A stretch of DNA of 64,000 nucleotides, from the NCBI GenBank assembly GCA_964434105.1, contig CAYSTJ010000016.1, positions 19,655-83,654 on the forward strand, in the 5' to 3' direction. Source of the stretch: CAYNST01 sp964434105 (GTDB lineage: Bacteria; Pseudomonadota; Gammaproteobacteria; Pseudomonadales; Cellvibrionaceae). Each line of letters starts with the position of its first letter. Position 1 is the stretch's first letter. The position numbers were made by a program, and so were the translations under genes. Below, in pieces: positions 25,483 through 33,882 of this stretch. The notes below the pieces were generated by a model that saw only the letters and a program-made list of their open reading frames with translations, did no database searches and was not told the origin of the DNA.

Positions 25483-26424
25483 TTATGGCAAGGTCCGCGT
25501 TTCACCGTTGGTAACCCGCTGAATAACGAAATCCTCGGTCAGAGCGGGCGAACACATTTCGATGAACCGATACGCGTACTGACGCAGTAAATGGCCTTTG
25601 CGTAACGCCAGCTTGGTTTCGTTTATCGGAAATAAATGATCCGCATTCAGCAATACCAGGCCAGTATCCCGTGCGGGAGAAAAGGCCACTGAGGCGATGA
25701 TGCCAATTCCAAGCTCCAGTTCAACATAAGATTTGATCACATCGGCATCCAGCGCGGACATGACAATATCAGGAGCCAGCCCTGCCGCCTTGAATGCCTG
25801 CTCCACACGTGCCCGACCGGTAAAACCCTCATGATAGGTAATGATCGGGCACTCAGCTATTACTTCCAGCGTAAGCACCTTGCCGGTCGCTAATGGGTGA
25901 CCTTTGGGTACGACGACGGCGTGGTGCCAGTAGTAGAGCGGAAATGCTGCCAACTCGCCGATATCACCGAGTGTCTCAGTGGCTAACCCGATATCGGCTT
26001 CGCCCTCCAACAGCAACTGCGCAATCTCCTTGGGGCTGCCCTGGTGCAATTTCAAATGAACCTTGGGAAATTGCTTCTTGAAATTGGTAACCACCCTGGG
26101 CAATACGTAGCGTGCTTGAGTGTGGGTAGTCGCAATGGTTAACTGGCCGGTGTCCTGCTGGCTGTACTGATTCGCCAGGTTCTTAATGTTATTGGCGTCC
26201 AGCAACATTCTCTCAACGACGCCAACCATCTGCCGTCCCGGCTCAGTCAACCCCAAAAGACGCTTGCCCTTGCGAACATACAACTCAACGCCCAATTCAT
26301 CTTCCAGGTCTTTGATGTGCCTGGATACGCCCGATTGTGACGTATGCAATGCATTGGCCACCTCGGTCAGATTGAAGGCCTGACGCACGGTCTCGCGGAC
26401 TATCCGCAACTGCTGAAAATTCAT
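25483..26424 (-). CDS. cysB: CysB, LysR-type regulator of sulfur assimilation
   Basis: 313 residues. The N-terminal winged helix (about 1-60, NALHTSQSGVSRHIKDLEDELG) is nearly identical in pattern to CysB/Cbl. The effector domain contains TTHTQARYVLP, a hallmark of the family's sulfate or N-acetylserine pocket, and ALDADVIKSYVELGLG-like residues. CysB activates cys genes when sulfur is short. The ATG overlaps the cysA TGA (ATGA), so it is the last gene of cysTWA-cysB. This would link regulator dosage to transporter expression, an arrangement different from E. coli. Confidence 0.93.
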   Translation of the reverse strand: MNFQQLRIVRETVRQAFNLTEVANALHTSQSGVSRHIKDLEDELGVELYVRKGKRLLGLTEPGRQMVGVVERMLLDANNIKNLANQYSQQDTGQLTIATTHTQARYVLPRVVTNFKKQFPKVHLKLHQGSPKEIAQLLLEGEADIGLATETLGDIGELAAFPLYYWHHAVVVPKGHPLATGKVLTLEVIAECPIITYHEGFTGRARVEQAFKAAGLAPDIVMSALDADVIKSYVELELGIGIIASVAFSPARDTGLVLLNADHLFPINETKLALRKGHLLRQYAYRFIEMCSPALTEDFVIQRVTNGETRTLP

Positions 26425-27524
26425 CGCACGCTTCCTCCATCGACAGCATTGACCGGGTTTTCGCGCCGAAATACTTTCAGGTGGGATGGCAGCAGCCTTA
26501 CCGTCTGGCCGGATTGCAAGTTAAGGGTTTGCGCTCGTTCGGTCGATAGCAACACCTCAAAATGCTTTCCGGTAGCGCCATTCAGACCATCCAGCTCCAC
26601 TCGCGCATTATTTCCAAATTGCAGAATGCGATCGACCTGTGCGGCAATACCGGTAACGATACTGGGGTCGGTGACTATTTCCAACTCATGCGGGCGTGCG
26701 AAAGCATAGACCTCGCTGCCGTGCAGGGCATCGCCATGTGCGTGGGGCACTCTGTCATCGCCTATGTGAAGATGCCCGGAATTGACTCGTCCGTGGAACA
26801 GGTTTACGGACCCCAGAAACCCATATACAAACGGGGTCGCGGGCTGGTTGTACACCTGCTCTGGTGTGCCCACCTGTTCGACTTTGCCGTGATCCATCAA
26901 CACGACACGGTCTGCCACTTCCAGCGCTTCCTCTTGATCATGCGTGACGAAAATGGAAGTGATATGCAACTCATCGTGCAGTTTGCGCAACCAACGCCGC
27001 AGTTCTTTGCGCACCTTGGCATCCAGCGCCCCGAACGGTTCGTCCAACAGCAATACCCGTGGCTCAACTGCAAGCGCACGAGCGAGCGCGATACGTTGTC
27101 GTTGCCCCCCAGACAATTGTGATGGAAAGCGATTTGCCAGCCAGTCCAGTTGTACCAGTTCCAGCAGCTCATGCACTTTTCTGGCAATCGCGGCAGGCGA
27201 TGGACGGGTTTTGCGGGGGCGCATCCTCAGCCCAAACGACACGTTGTCAAACACCGTCATGTGCTTGAACAAAGCATAATGCTGGAACACAAAACCCACC
27301 TGGCGCTCACGCACATGGGTGCTTGAGGCATCGTTACCTTCAAGAATCACTGTGCCGCTATCCGCCTGTTCCAGGCCTGCAATGATCCGCAACAGGGTTG
27401 TCTTGCCGCAGCCCGAAGGCCCAAGTAGCGCGACCAGTTCACCCGCCGGAAAGTCCAGGCTGACATCCTCCAGGGCCGTGAAGTTGCGAAAGCGTTTGTG
27501 CAGATTGTTCACTTGAATACTCAT
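26421..27524 (-). CDS. cysA: Sulfate/thiosulfate ABC transporter ATPase CysA
   Basis: 367 residues from the ATG at 27524; an upstream frame to 27647 is an artefact overlapping cysW. Walker A is GPSGCGKTT, the signature LSGGQRQR, Walker B LLLDEPFGALD and the switch His is in VTHDQEEA. A C-terminal TOBE-like regulatory domain (about 240-355) follows, with YAFARPHELEI typical of CysA. It energises import through CysT and CysW. It follows cysW by 13 bp and overlaps cysB. Confidence 0.95.
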   Translation of the reverse strand: MSIQVNNLHKRFRNFTALEDVSLDFPAGELVALLGPSGCGKTTLLRIIAGLEQADSGTVILEGNDASSTHVRERQVGFVFQHYALFKHMTVFDNVSFGLRMRPRKTRPSPAAIARKVHELLELVQLDWLANRFPSQLSGGQRQRIALARALAVEPRVLLLDEPFGALDAKVRKELRRWLRKLHDELHITSIFVTHDQEEALEVADRVVLMDHGKVEQVGTPEQVYNQPATPFVYGFLGSVNLFHGRVNSGHLHIGDDRVPHAHGDALHGSEVYAFARPHELEIVTDPSIVTGIAAQVDRILQFGNNARVELDGLNGATGKHFEVLLSTERAQTLNLQSGQTVRLLPSHLKVFRRENPVNAVDGGSVR

Positions 27525-27537
27525 AACAAAGCCATTC

Positions 27538-28431
27538 TCAATGTGTGTCATATGCCAGCTCGGCACGGTGTTCCACCCAGGCTTTAATGACCAGAGTGAC
27601 CAATGCCAGCAGGGCCAGCAGGGAGGCCACGGCAAAGGCCGCGGCAAAATTATATTCGTTGTAAAGAATTTCCACGTGTAGCGGCATGGTATTGGTGAGT
27701 CCGCGAATATGACCCGACACTACCGATACCGCGCCGAATTCGCCCATCGCCCGCGCATTGCACAGAATTACGCCATACAAAAGGCCCCATTTGATATTGG
27801 GCAGCGTTACGTACCAGAAAGTCTGCCAACCGCGCGCACCCAGCACCACAGCGGCTTCCTCCTCGTCCCTGCCTTGTGCCTGCATCAAGGGGATTAACTC
27901 ACGGGCGACAAAGGGAAAGGTTACGAAAATGGTGGCCAGTACAATGCCGGGCACCGCGAAAATAATCTTGATGTCGTGTTCCACCAGCCAGTTGCCGAAC
28001 CAGCCATTCGCACCGAACACCAACACGTACATCAAGCCCACGATGACGGGTGACACGGAAAACGGCAGATCAATGAGCGTGATCAACAAATGTTTGCCGC
28101 GAAACTCAAACCTGGCAATCAGCCAGGCCGCCGCCACGCCAAACACCACATTCAATGGCACAGCGATGAGCGCGGTCAGCAAGGTCAACTTTACGGCGGA
28201 CAAGGCATCGGGTTCCGACAGCGACTGCCAGTAAACATCCACGCCTTTACGCAACGCCTCCACAAACACGGCTAACATTGGCAGAAAAAGGAAAAACACA
28301 AAGAACGATAGGGCCGTGATCAAGATGGTACGTTTGACCCAGATTGGCTCCTGCGTAGCCACGCTTTTCTCGAAACGGGTCGCCACCGCCCAGGGAGACA
28401 GGTTGCCGGATGACACGCTTGTCATTGCCAT
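27538..28431 (-). CDS. cysW: Sulfate ABC transporter permease CysW
   Basis: 297 residues with six membrane spans. The EAA loop that contacts CysA is visible as EEEAAVVLGARGWQTFWYVTLP (about residues 195-216). IDLPFSVSPVIVGL and GEFGAVSVVSGHIRG are CysW-type motifs. It forms the channel with CysT. The ATG at 28431 shares one base with the cysT TAA, so translation is coupled. Confidence 0.95.
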   Translation of the reverse strand: MAMTSVSSGNLSPWAVATRFEKSVATQEPIWVKRTILITALSFFVFFLFLPMLAVFVEALRKGVDVYWQSLSEPDALSAVKLTLLTALIAVPLNVVFGVAAAWLIARFEFRGKHLLITLIDLPFSVSPVIVGLMYVLVFGANGWFGNWLVEHDIKIIFAVPGIVLATIFVTFPFVARELIPLMQAQGRDEEEAAVVLGARGWQTFWYVTLPNIKWGLLYGVILCNARAMGEFGAVSVVSGHIRGLTNTMPLHVEILYNEYNFAAAFAVASLLALLALVTLVIKAWVEHRAELAYDTH

Positions 28432-29270
28432 TAGCGATCCCTCCCGGTGCGTTTCCCTGTCCAGGCCTGAAGCCCGTTGATCACCAGCAGCAACACAAAA
28501 GACACCAGTAGCATGACAACGGCAATGGCCGTCGCGCCCAGATAATCATACTGCTCCAACCTGGTGATGATCATTAATGGTGTGATTTCCGAAACCATAG
28601 GAATATTGCCGGCTATGAAAATCACTGAACCGTACTCGCCAACAGCGCGGGCAAATGCCAGGGCAAAGCCCGTCAGTAGCGCTGGCAACAGAATTGGCAG
28701 CACCACATGGGCAAATGACTGCCAGCGGTTGGCACCCAGACTTGCGGCCGCTTCTTCAAACTCACTTTCCAGATCTTGCAGTATGGGCTGTACCGTGCGC
28801 ACTACAAAAGGCAGCCCGATAAACACCAATGCAACCAGCACGCCCAAAGGTGCAAAAGCCACCTTGATACCCAGAACGCCCTCAATATATTGGCCCAGCC
28901 ACCCGTTCGGGGCATAGAGCGCAGTCAGCGCAATACCCGCCACGGCGGTGGGCAAAGCGAAGGGTAAATCGACCAGCGCGTCAACGATTTTTTTGCCCGG
29001 AAACGAATAACGCACCAGTGTCCAGGCCAACAACAAACCAAAAACAGCATTAATGGCGGCCGCGATCAGCGAAGCACCAAAGGACAGCTTGTAAGACGCC
29101 ATTACACGCGGCGCAGTGACCACGGACCAGAATTCAGCGAATGACAGTTCACTGGTCTTGATAAACACCGCGGCAATGGGAATCAGCACGATCACTGAGA
29201 GATACACCAACGTGTATCCCAGTGACAGGCCAAAGCCGGGCAAGACAGAAAAAGCGCGTGCGGAAGTCAT
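28431..29270 (-). CDS. cysT: Sulfate ABC transporter permease CysT (CysU)
   Basis: 279 residues and six membrane spans; FGLSLGYTLVYLSVIVLIPI is the usual first span and FEEAAASLGANRWQSFAHVVLP the EAA loop. DLPFALPTAVAGIALT and GEYGSVIFIAGN are CysT motifs. It pairs with CysW in the sulfate permease. It is the first gene of the cysTWA-cysB unit; sbp lies 480 bp upstream on the same strand, so either an internal promoter or a long leader is used. Confidence 0.95.
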   Translation of the reverse strand: MTSARAFSVLPGFGLSLGYTLVYLSVIVLIPIAAVFIKTSELSFAEFWSVVTAPRVMASYKLSFGASLIAAAINAVFGLLLAWTLVRYSFPGKKIVDALVDLPFALPTAVAGIALTALYAPNGWLGQYIEGVLGIKVAFAPLGVLVALVFIGLPFVVRTVQPILQDLESEFEEAAASLGANRWQSFAHVVLPILLPALLTGFALAFARAVGEYGSVIFIAGNIPMVSEITPLMIITRLEQYDYLGATAIAVVMLLVSFVLLLVINGLQAWTGKRTGRDR

Positions 29271-29750
29271 TAACGATTTCCCCTGAGCTGATCGGCAGTC
29301 GTTATGCCCAGTGCTTTATTTTTACGGTATATCATGAAGACCTCCCATTGAGCAGATGACCGGAAGTCTATAGAGCGGTTTGAGTTTCGAGAAATAATAA
29401 AAATTCAGAAGCTTAGATTAAAACTGGCAAAGCCCTCGGTAACCAACGCCTCACCAGCGCCGCATTGGTAAAGAAGCACGATCCGCAGGGCCTGCCGCCC
29501 AGGGCCATCGCGACTTCTGGACGTTGAATACGGCAACACACGTGAGCACCCGTCTAACTCCAAGAGGGTTCCCCGACCCGGCGGGCACAATGGCGGTGAC
29601 AATGCCATTGCTGCCGAAGTCCACTCGCACTTCGGAACAACATCACGACGTTGGATTCTATCAGCGGTGCCTTGGACTGCTTGCAGGTATTATCACTGTA
29701 ATCGTCGTGCGCCGGACCACTGGGTCCGGCAGAGCTGGTAAACATTTGGA
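29271..29750. other. Gap between sbp and cysT
   Basis: 480 bp in what is usually a tight operon. It contains a hairpin (29711-29730) and, on the minus strand, an open stretch of ~67 codons (29405-29608) without known relatives. The latter reads like an eroded coding tail. I see no supported gene. cysT probably has its own promoter close to 29330-29400. Confidence 0.4.
29711..29730 (-). terminator. Hairpin after sbp
   Basis: GCCGGACC, loop ACTG, GGTCCGGC: a perfect 8-bp GC-rich stem 20 bp beyond the sbp stop. No U-tract follows on the minus strand, so it is either a Rho-dependent or mRNA-protecting hairpin that would set sbp expression above cysTWA. Confidence 0.45.
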
Positions 29751-30770
29751 TTACTGATGCTGGTAAATCTGATCAAAAATACCGCCATCGGCAAAGTGTG
29801 CTTTTTGCGCGCTTTGCCAACCACCGAAGGTGTCATCCACAGTAAAGGTTTTCACGTCAGGAAAACGTGCGACGTCTTTCGGATCAGCAAACTCAGGACG
29901 CACCGGGCGGTAGTAGTGTTTGGCTGCCAGGCGCTGGCCGGCGGGTGCGTACAGGTACTCAAGATACGCTTTGGCTATTTTTTCCGTGCCTTTTCTTTTC
30001 GCGTTGCCATCAACCACGGTTACCGGTGGCTCGGCGAGTATCGAAATCGATGGCACAATGATTTCAAACTTGTCCGGTCCCAATTCATTTATCGCGAGAA
30101 AGGCTTCGTTCTCCCAAGAGATAAATACGTCACCAATACCACGTTGCACGAAAGTATTCGTCGAGCCGCGCGCACCGGAGTCGAGGACAGGTACGTTTTT
30201 AAAAATCTGCCCAACAAATTCTTTGGCTCTATCGTCACTGCCATATTTTGCTTTCGCAAAACCCCACGCCGCCAGATAATTCCAGCGTGCACCGCCTGAT
30301 GTTTTTGGATTAGGCGTAATTATCTGAATGCCGGGGGCGACCAAATCGTCCCAGTCATGAATTCCCTTTGGGTTTCCCTTGCGCACCAGGAACACAATGG
30401 TAGATGTGTACGGCGCACTATTATTAGGTAACCGGGATTGCCAGTCCGCAGGAAGCTTTCCGGAGTTTTCTGCAATAGCATCAATGTCATAGGCCAGGGC
30501 CAGTGTCACCACATCCGCCTCCAGACCATCGATTACGGCCCGTGCCTGTTTGCCGGCGCCACCATGAGATTGATTTATCGTCACAATTTGCCCTGTTGCT
30601 TGCTCCCAGTGTTTGGCGAACAGCGGGTTAAACTCTTGATATAGTTCACGCGTGGGATCGTAAGACACATTCAGGAACTCGACGGGTTTCTCTGCGTAGG
30701 ATGCAATCGCGGCGAGCAGACCGAAGGTCGTTGCCGCTGTGGTTAATGCAGTTCTGAGACGGTGTAACAT
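29751..30770 (-). CDS. sbp: Periplasmic sulfate-binding protein
   Basis: 339 residues with a signal peptide cut near IASYA-EKP. LNVSYDPTRELYQEFN, INQSHGGAGKQARAV and NPKTSGGARWNYLAAWG are signature segments of the Sbp/CysP family that wrap the dehydrated sulfate ion. It delivers sulfate to CysTWA. It is preceded on the same strand by a porin gene, 24 bp away, suggesting co-transcription of outer-membrane entry and periplasmic capture. Confidence 0.95.
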   Translation of the reverse strand: MLHRLRTALTTAATTFGLLAAIASYAEKPVEFLNVSYDPTRELYQEFNPLFAKHWEQATGQIVTINQSHGGAGKQARAVIDGLEADVVTLALAYDIDAIAENSGKLPADWQSRLPNNSAPYTSTIVFLVRKGNPKGIHDWDDLVAPGIQIITPNPKTSGGARWNYLAAWGFAKAKYGSDDRAKEFVGQIFKNVPVLDSGARGSTNTFVQRGIGDVFISWENEAFLAINELGPDKFEIIVPSISILAEPPVTVVDGNAKRKGTEKIAKAYLEYLYAPAGQRLAAKHYYRPVRPEFADPKDVARFPDVKTFTVDDTFGGWQSAQKAHFADGGIFDQIYQHQ

Positions 30771-30794
30771 GGGTTAACTCCTGTGAGTTTGAGA

Positions 30795-31841
30795 TTAGAA
30801 AGAGAATGAAGTACCGAGACCAATGGTTCGATCGCCAAGTCCGGCGTCGTCGAGATCCAGGGAAGACCAATAGGTGTAGAGGTTGGCTTTGGATGCCAGT
30901 GCATAGTCCACCCCGACCACGGCAAGCGTGCCTTGTTCGTCGGTGATATGGCCTTCACTGAGGCCGAACTGGGCTTTGAACTTGAGTTTTTCTGAGCTGA
31001 GTGCGCCGCTTAGCAGATAGCTTGAGTCTTTTCTATCGCTACCATCGACATTATCTGTTGCCTGTTGCAGAAGAACGCCCAGTTCCAGTGGGCCGGTTTT
31101 CCAGCCGCCGACTACGCGGACTACGTCCCCCCGAATGATTCCATCCACACTTCTGCGCGCGGATTGATCCTGGTCATAGGCCAGCGCGGCGTAAAAGGTT
31201 CTGTTGTCGTACACAAGTGACAGGGAAAGGGAATCGGCTACCCCGTCATCCGCTTCTCCATCCTGATCCACATCCGTACCTTCAGCAGGAATAAACGCCG
31301 CGTTTAGCGTTATCGCCTTGACCAATAGTGGCGAGCTGTACTGGATAATGTTATTGACCCGGTTTTGCCCGCCAATCAGACTATCCAGATCACCTCTGAG
31401 ATCATTGAACTGATCCACCTTGCCTTCCGCAGCTTTCAGGGGTGTGTCGAACTTTCCGTATCGAACTTCGCCAAATTCCCCGCGCAGGCCGGCAAAGATA
31501 TTGCGTTGGCTGAACGCGGTATCTCCGCTGCTGCCGTCGTCCACATTGATTTCATATTCGGCCTGGAAGATCGCTGTCAGGCCTGTGTCTTCCAGGTCGA
31601 GTCCACCTTTTACTCCCAGTCGGGAGGCGTTGGAGTTAAGCTCCCACTGGTCTGCCACCAAGGGCGCCTTGCCCTGAATTACGTTGCCGGCGCCATCAGA
31701 CTGCACCTGTTCAAGAGCGACGTTGAGTTTGCCGTAGAACGCCGGCCGCGGTGAGTCCGGAAAGGCCAGGGATGTGCCGCCAACGGCAGGGGCTACAAGT
31801 CCCAAAATAAGAAAAGGTTTGAAGGTACCGGGGGGGTTCAC
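30795..31841 (-). CDS. Gram-negative trimeric-type porin
   Basis: 348 residues from a GTG at 31841 with AGGAG 8 bp upstream; a longer frame to 31877 would place residues before the signal peptide. A signal sequence (about 5-26) is followed by alternating beta strands with GKLNVALEQVQSD, RLGVKGGLDLEDTGLTAIFQAEYE and GRYG-like turns. It ends in aromatic Phe (LGTSFSF), as needed for BamA recognition. An acidic, calcium-like loop (DVDQDGEADDG) is notable. Position before sbp hints at an anion, perhaps sulfate, channel. Confidence 0.85.
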   Translation of the reverse strand: MNPPGTFKPFLILGLVAPAVGGTSLAFPDSPRPAFYGKLNVALEQVQSDGAGNVIQGKAPLVADQWELNSNASRLGVKGGLDLEDTGLTAIFQAEYEINVDDGSSGDTAFSQRNIFAGLRGEFGEVRYGKFDTPLKAAEGKVDQFNDLRGDLDSLIGGQNRVNNIIQYSSPLLVKAITLNAAFIPAEGTDVDQDGEADDGVADSLSLSLVYDNRTFYAALAYDQDQSARRSVDGIIRGDVVRVVGGWKTGPLELGVLLQQATDNVDGSDRKDSSYLLSGALSSEKLKFKAQFGLSEGHITDEQGTLAVVGVDYALASKANLYTYWSSLDLDDAGLGDRTIGLGTSFSF

Positions 31842-31877
31842 GCTAATTGCTCCTGTATGGGTTGTCGTCCAGGGCAA

Positions 31878-32073
31878 TCTATCAATGGGGTTTGCAAAAC
31901 AGAACCAAGAAAAACTGCAATGCTTATGAGGATTTTGTGAGAGGGCACACCAGGCACCAGTGATAGGACACCTAAGTGGGGAAGTCGTGGCTTGCGGCAG
32001 CCTGTAGCCAGGTTAGGTCGTACGGTTTCAATGCGCAGTTTAGCTTCTGTACCGCGTTAAGCCGACGAATGGG
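31878..32073. other. Upstream region of the porin gene and edge of the second transposon relic
   Basis: About 200 bp with no gene. Promoter elements for porin-sbp should lie here. No copy of the 34-bp inverted repeat of the ars transposon is found. Confidence 0.3.
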
Positions 32074-32385
32074 TCAAATAGGGGGGGGCAGAAAGCGGTG
32101 CTTTTGCTCGTGGTGCCGCTTACAGTGGCGCAGCAGGTCCATGACGTAGTTGTCGTGCATCTTCACCAAGCGGTCCAGGAGGACCTTTCTTGCTTCGATT
32201 GGAAAGCAGATCATCATCGCGTAGCGCTTTTGCTCTCGAAACCGCTCGTTGGGCCGGAAGCCTTGACGGGCGTGCGGCTCCAGCCAGGCGCTCAACCGCG
32301 CCTGCGCCGCCTCGTCGTACTTCACGCAGCCCAGATAACTCAGGATGTTCTTGCGCTGGTCGGAAAAGGAGGCTTCCCGATCCGG
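32074..32385 (-). pseudogene. tnpA: Tn3-family transposase tnpA, N-terminal fragment
   Basis: About 100 codons on the minus strand. SFSDQRKNILSYLG, KYDEAAQARLSAWLEPHARQG and EARKVLLDRLVKMHDNYVMDLLRHC resemble the N-terminal third of Tn3-type transposases, with an internal deletion between the second and third blocks. It is fused at its 5' side to the broken PIN toxin and stops at 32074. Identification is from recalled family pattern only, weaker than for the fragment at 12364-13040. It flanks the intact tnpS/tnpT pair. Confidence 0.55.
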
Positions 32386-32611
32386 TGTGGGGATGGACCC
32401 GTGACGAACACATCGGCCCGTTGGCGGGTAAGGCCCGCCGCGGTCCAATGGATTGCAGAAAGGCATTTCGCCTCGTACGCAAAGAACAGGGAACGCTCGC
32501 CAGCATCACCAACTGGCGGTCCCGCGCGGCGGCCAACAGGGCAGCTGACGCTCCGCTCGGGCTGCGCAAGGCAGCGATAATCACGTCGGTATCTAAAACG
32601 AATCGATTCAT
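32382..32611 (-). pseudogene. PIN-domain toxin, frameshifted and truncated
   Basis: MNRFVLDTDVIIAALRSPSG from the ATG at 32611 is the start of a COG1569-type PIN ribonuclease with its first Asp. After LASVP the frame shifts and continues as LFFAYEAKCLS and AGLTRQRADVFVTG before joining the transposase fragment. A TGA overlapping the ATG (ATGA) ends a remnant of about 12 codons (CDITWPEML) of an antitoxin, itself cut by the end of tnpS. The system is dead. Confidence 0.65.
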
Positions 32612-32644
32612 AGCATCTCAGGCCATGTGATATCGCACCTGAGG

Positions 32645-33685
32645 TCAATATTCGGAAGGTGAAACCTGCGGTTGAACCAGCCGCTCCAGTTCGGTCATCA
32701 ATACCGACGCCACATTGTCTTTAAAACGACGCCCTTCATCGATGTACTCGCGCACGGTCGCGTCACTCGTCCAGCCACCTTGCTTCTTGATCAGCTCAAA
32801 ATCCAGGCCTTCCCGGGCGGCACTAGTGCTGAGCCCCCGCCGAAAGCTGTGGCTGCTGAGTTCAAGCGCAAACTCCAGGCCGCACGCCTCGCTCAGGGTA
32901 CGCAGAAAGTCGTTGATCGCCGCCGGCCGCAGAGCCCGCGCTTGCACCTGATCCCAACGGTTGATGGGCCGAAATACCGGTCCGCTGGCGATGCCGGCTC
33001 TGTCGAGCCAGGTCTTTAGTGCCTGCACAGCGCAGAGCGCGCCGTTGCCGGCGGGGATGACGCGCTCCAGGCCTTCCCCCTGCTGATCTGTCTTGGAGCG
33101 TGGCAGTCGAACGATCAGGCCATCCGATTCCCATATCAAGTCCTCCACCTGGATGGCCACCAGCTCGCTGCGGCGGAAGGCACCAAAGAAGCCGATTTGC
33201 AGTAGTGCCAGATCGCGCATTTTCTTGAGGCTGTCGGACTGCTGTGCGAGCCACGCCAGCATCCGCGCGACATGCTCCAGGCGCAGCGCCTTGGCTTTTT
33301 TCTTTGGTTTCCCGTGGACCCGGCGTATGCCGGTAAGGGTCTTGCGCACCGTCGGGTCCTGGGTTGGATCGGCAAACCCCTGATAGCGGTGCCACTGGCT
33401 GAGCGCGCTGAGGTGCAGCTCCAGTGTGCGCACGTTACGCGTCTCGGCGTGACCCACCAGGTAGCGGATCAAGGTATCGCGATCAGTTGGCAGCTTTCCT
33501 CCCCAGCGCTCGAACTGCCGGATGGCTGAGCGGTATGCCTTGCGTGTGTTCTCGGCGGTGGCCGCGTTCAGGTACAGGCGGTGACGTGCCTGAATCTCGG
33601 TGTCGGACGGCGCCGGCGTGCGGGACGGACTGGCGACCGATGGCCATGGCGGCGTTTTTTCGGAATCATTGAGTTCGGTACCCAT
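32645..33685 (-). CDS. tnpS: Tyrosine recombinase TnpS (cointegrate resolution)
   Basis: 346 residues. A SAM-like core-binding N-domain (about 30-120) and catalytic domain (about 135-335) are intact, with Arg171 (GAFRRSEL), Lys198, His279-x-x-Arg282 (SSHSFRRG) and nucleophile Tyr314 (VREYIDEG). Divergent pairing with a KfrA-like coiled-coil gene and adjacency to Tn3 transposase debris match the tnpS/tnpT module of Tn4651- and Tn5041-type transposons, where TnpS resolves cointegrates at the rst site between the genes. AAGGG precedes the start. An ordinary phage-type integrase is the alternative, but the neighbour argues against it. Confidence 0.82.
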   Translation of the reverse strand: MGTELNDSEKTPPWPSVASPSRTPAPSDTEIQARHRLYLNAATAENTRKAYRSAIRQFERWGGKLPTDRDTLIRYLVGHAETRNVRTLELHLSALSQWHRYQGFADPTQDPTVRKTLTGIRRVHGKPKKKAKALRLEHVARMLAWLAQQSDSLKKMRDLALLQIGFFGAFRRSELVAIQVEDLIWESDGLIVRLPRSKTDQQGEGLERVIPAGNGALCAVQALKTWLDRAGIASGPVFRPINRWDQVQARALRPAAINDFLRTLSEACGLEFALELSSHSFRRGLSTSAAREGLDFELIKKQGGWTSDATVREYIDEGRRFKDNVASVLMTELERLVQPQVSPSEY

Positions 33686-33755
33686 GGAATGCCCTTTTCA
33701 CGTGAAACTTGCCGTTTGTACTGCGTGTGCCGGCAATCAGAATACCATTAATTTT

Positions 33756-33781
33756 TATAACCGAACATAATGTTGTTTATA
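33756..33781. other. Candidate core recombination site (rst) between tnpS and tnpT
   Basis: TATAACCGAACAT and ATGTTGTTTATA form an imperfect inverted repeat of 12-13 bp arms, the size of a tyrosine-recombinase core. It is located in the divergent 197-bp space, as the rst core is in Tn4651-type elements. Exact match to a published core was not possible to check. Confidence 0.5.
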
Positions 33782-33829
33782 ATCGATCACAAAACCTTTA
33801 AGACTCGGTGTAATCAAAGCCGAAAATAT

Positions 33830-33858
33830 GTAATATTACGTATAACGTAATACATTAC
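33830..33858. promoter_or_regulatory. Cluster of GTAAT/ATTAC half-sites upstream of tnpT
   Basis: GTAATATTAC (33830-33839), ATTACGT-ATA-ACGTAAT (33835-33851) and GTAATACATTAC (33847-33858) overlap one another, 24 bp before the tnpT start. Such nested palindromes fit binding by TnpT, both as autorepressor and as accessory protein for the nearby core site. Confidence 0.5.
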
Positions 33859-33882
33859 GATATTCATTAGGAGGCTTCGCCG

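Noticed and set aside
29405..29608. 67-codon minus-strand ORF in the sbp-cysT gap
   Set aside because: No ribosome site or recognisable domain; composition does not separate it from chance.
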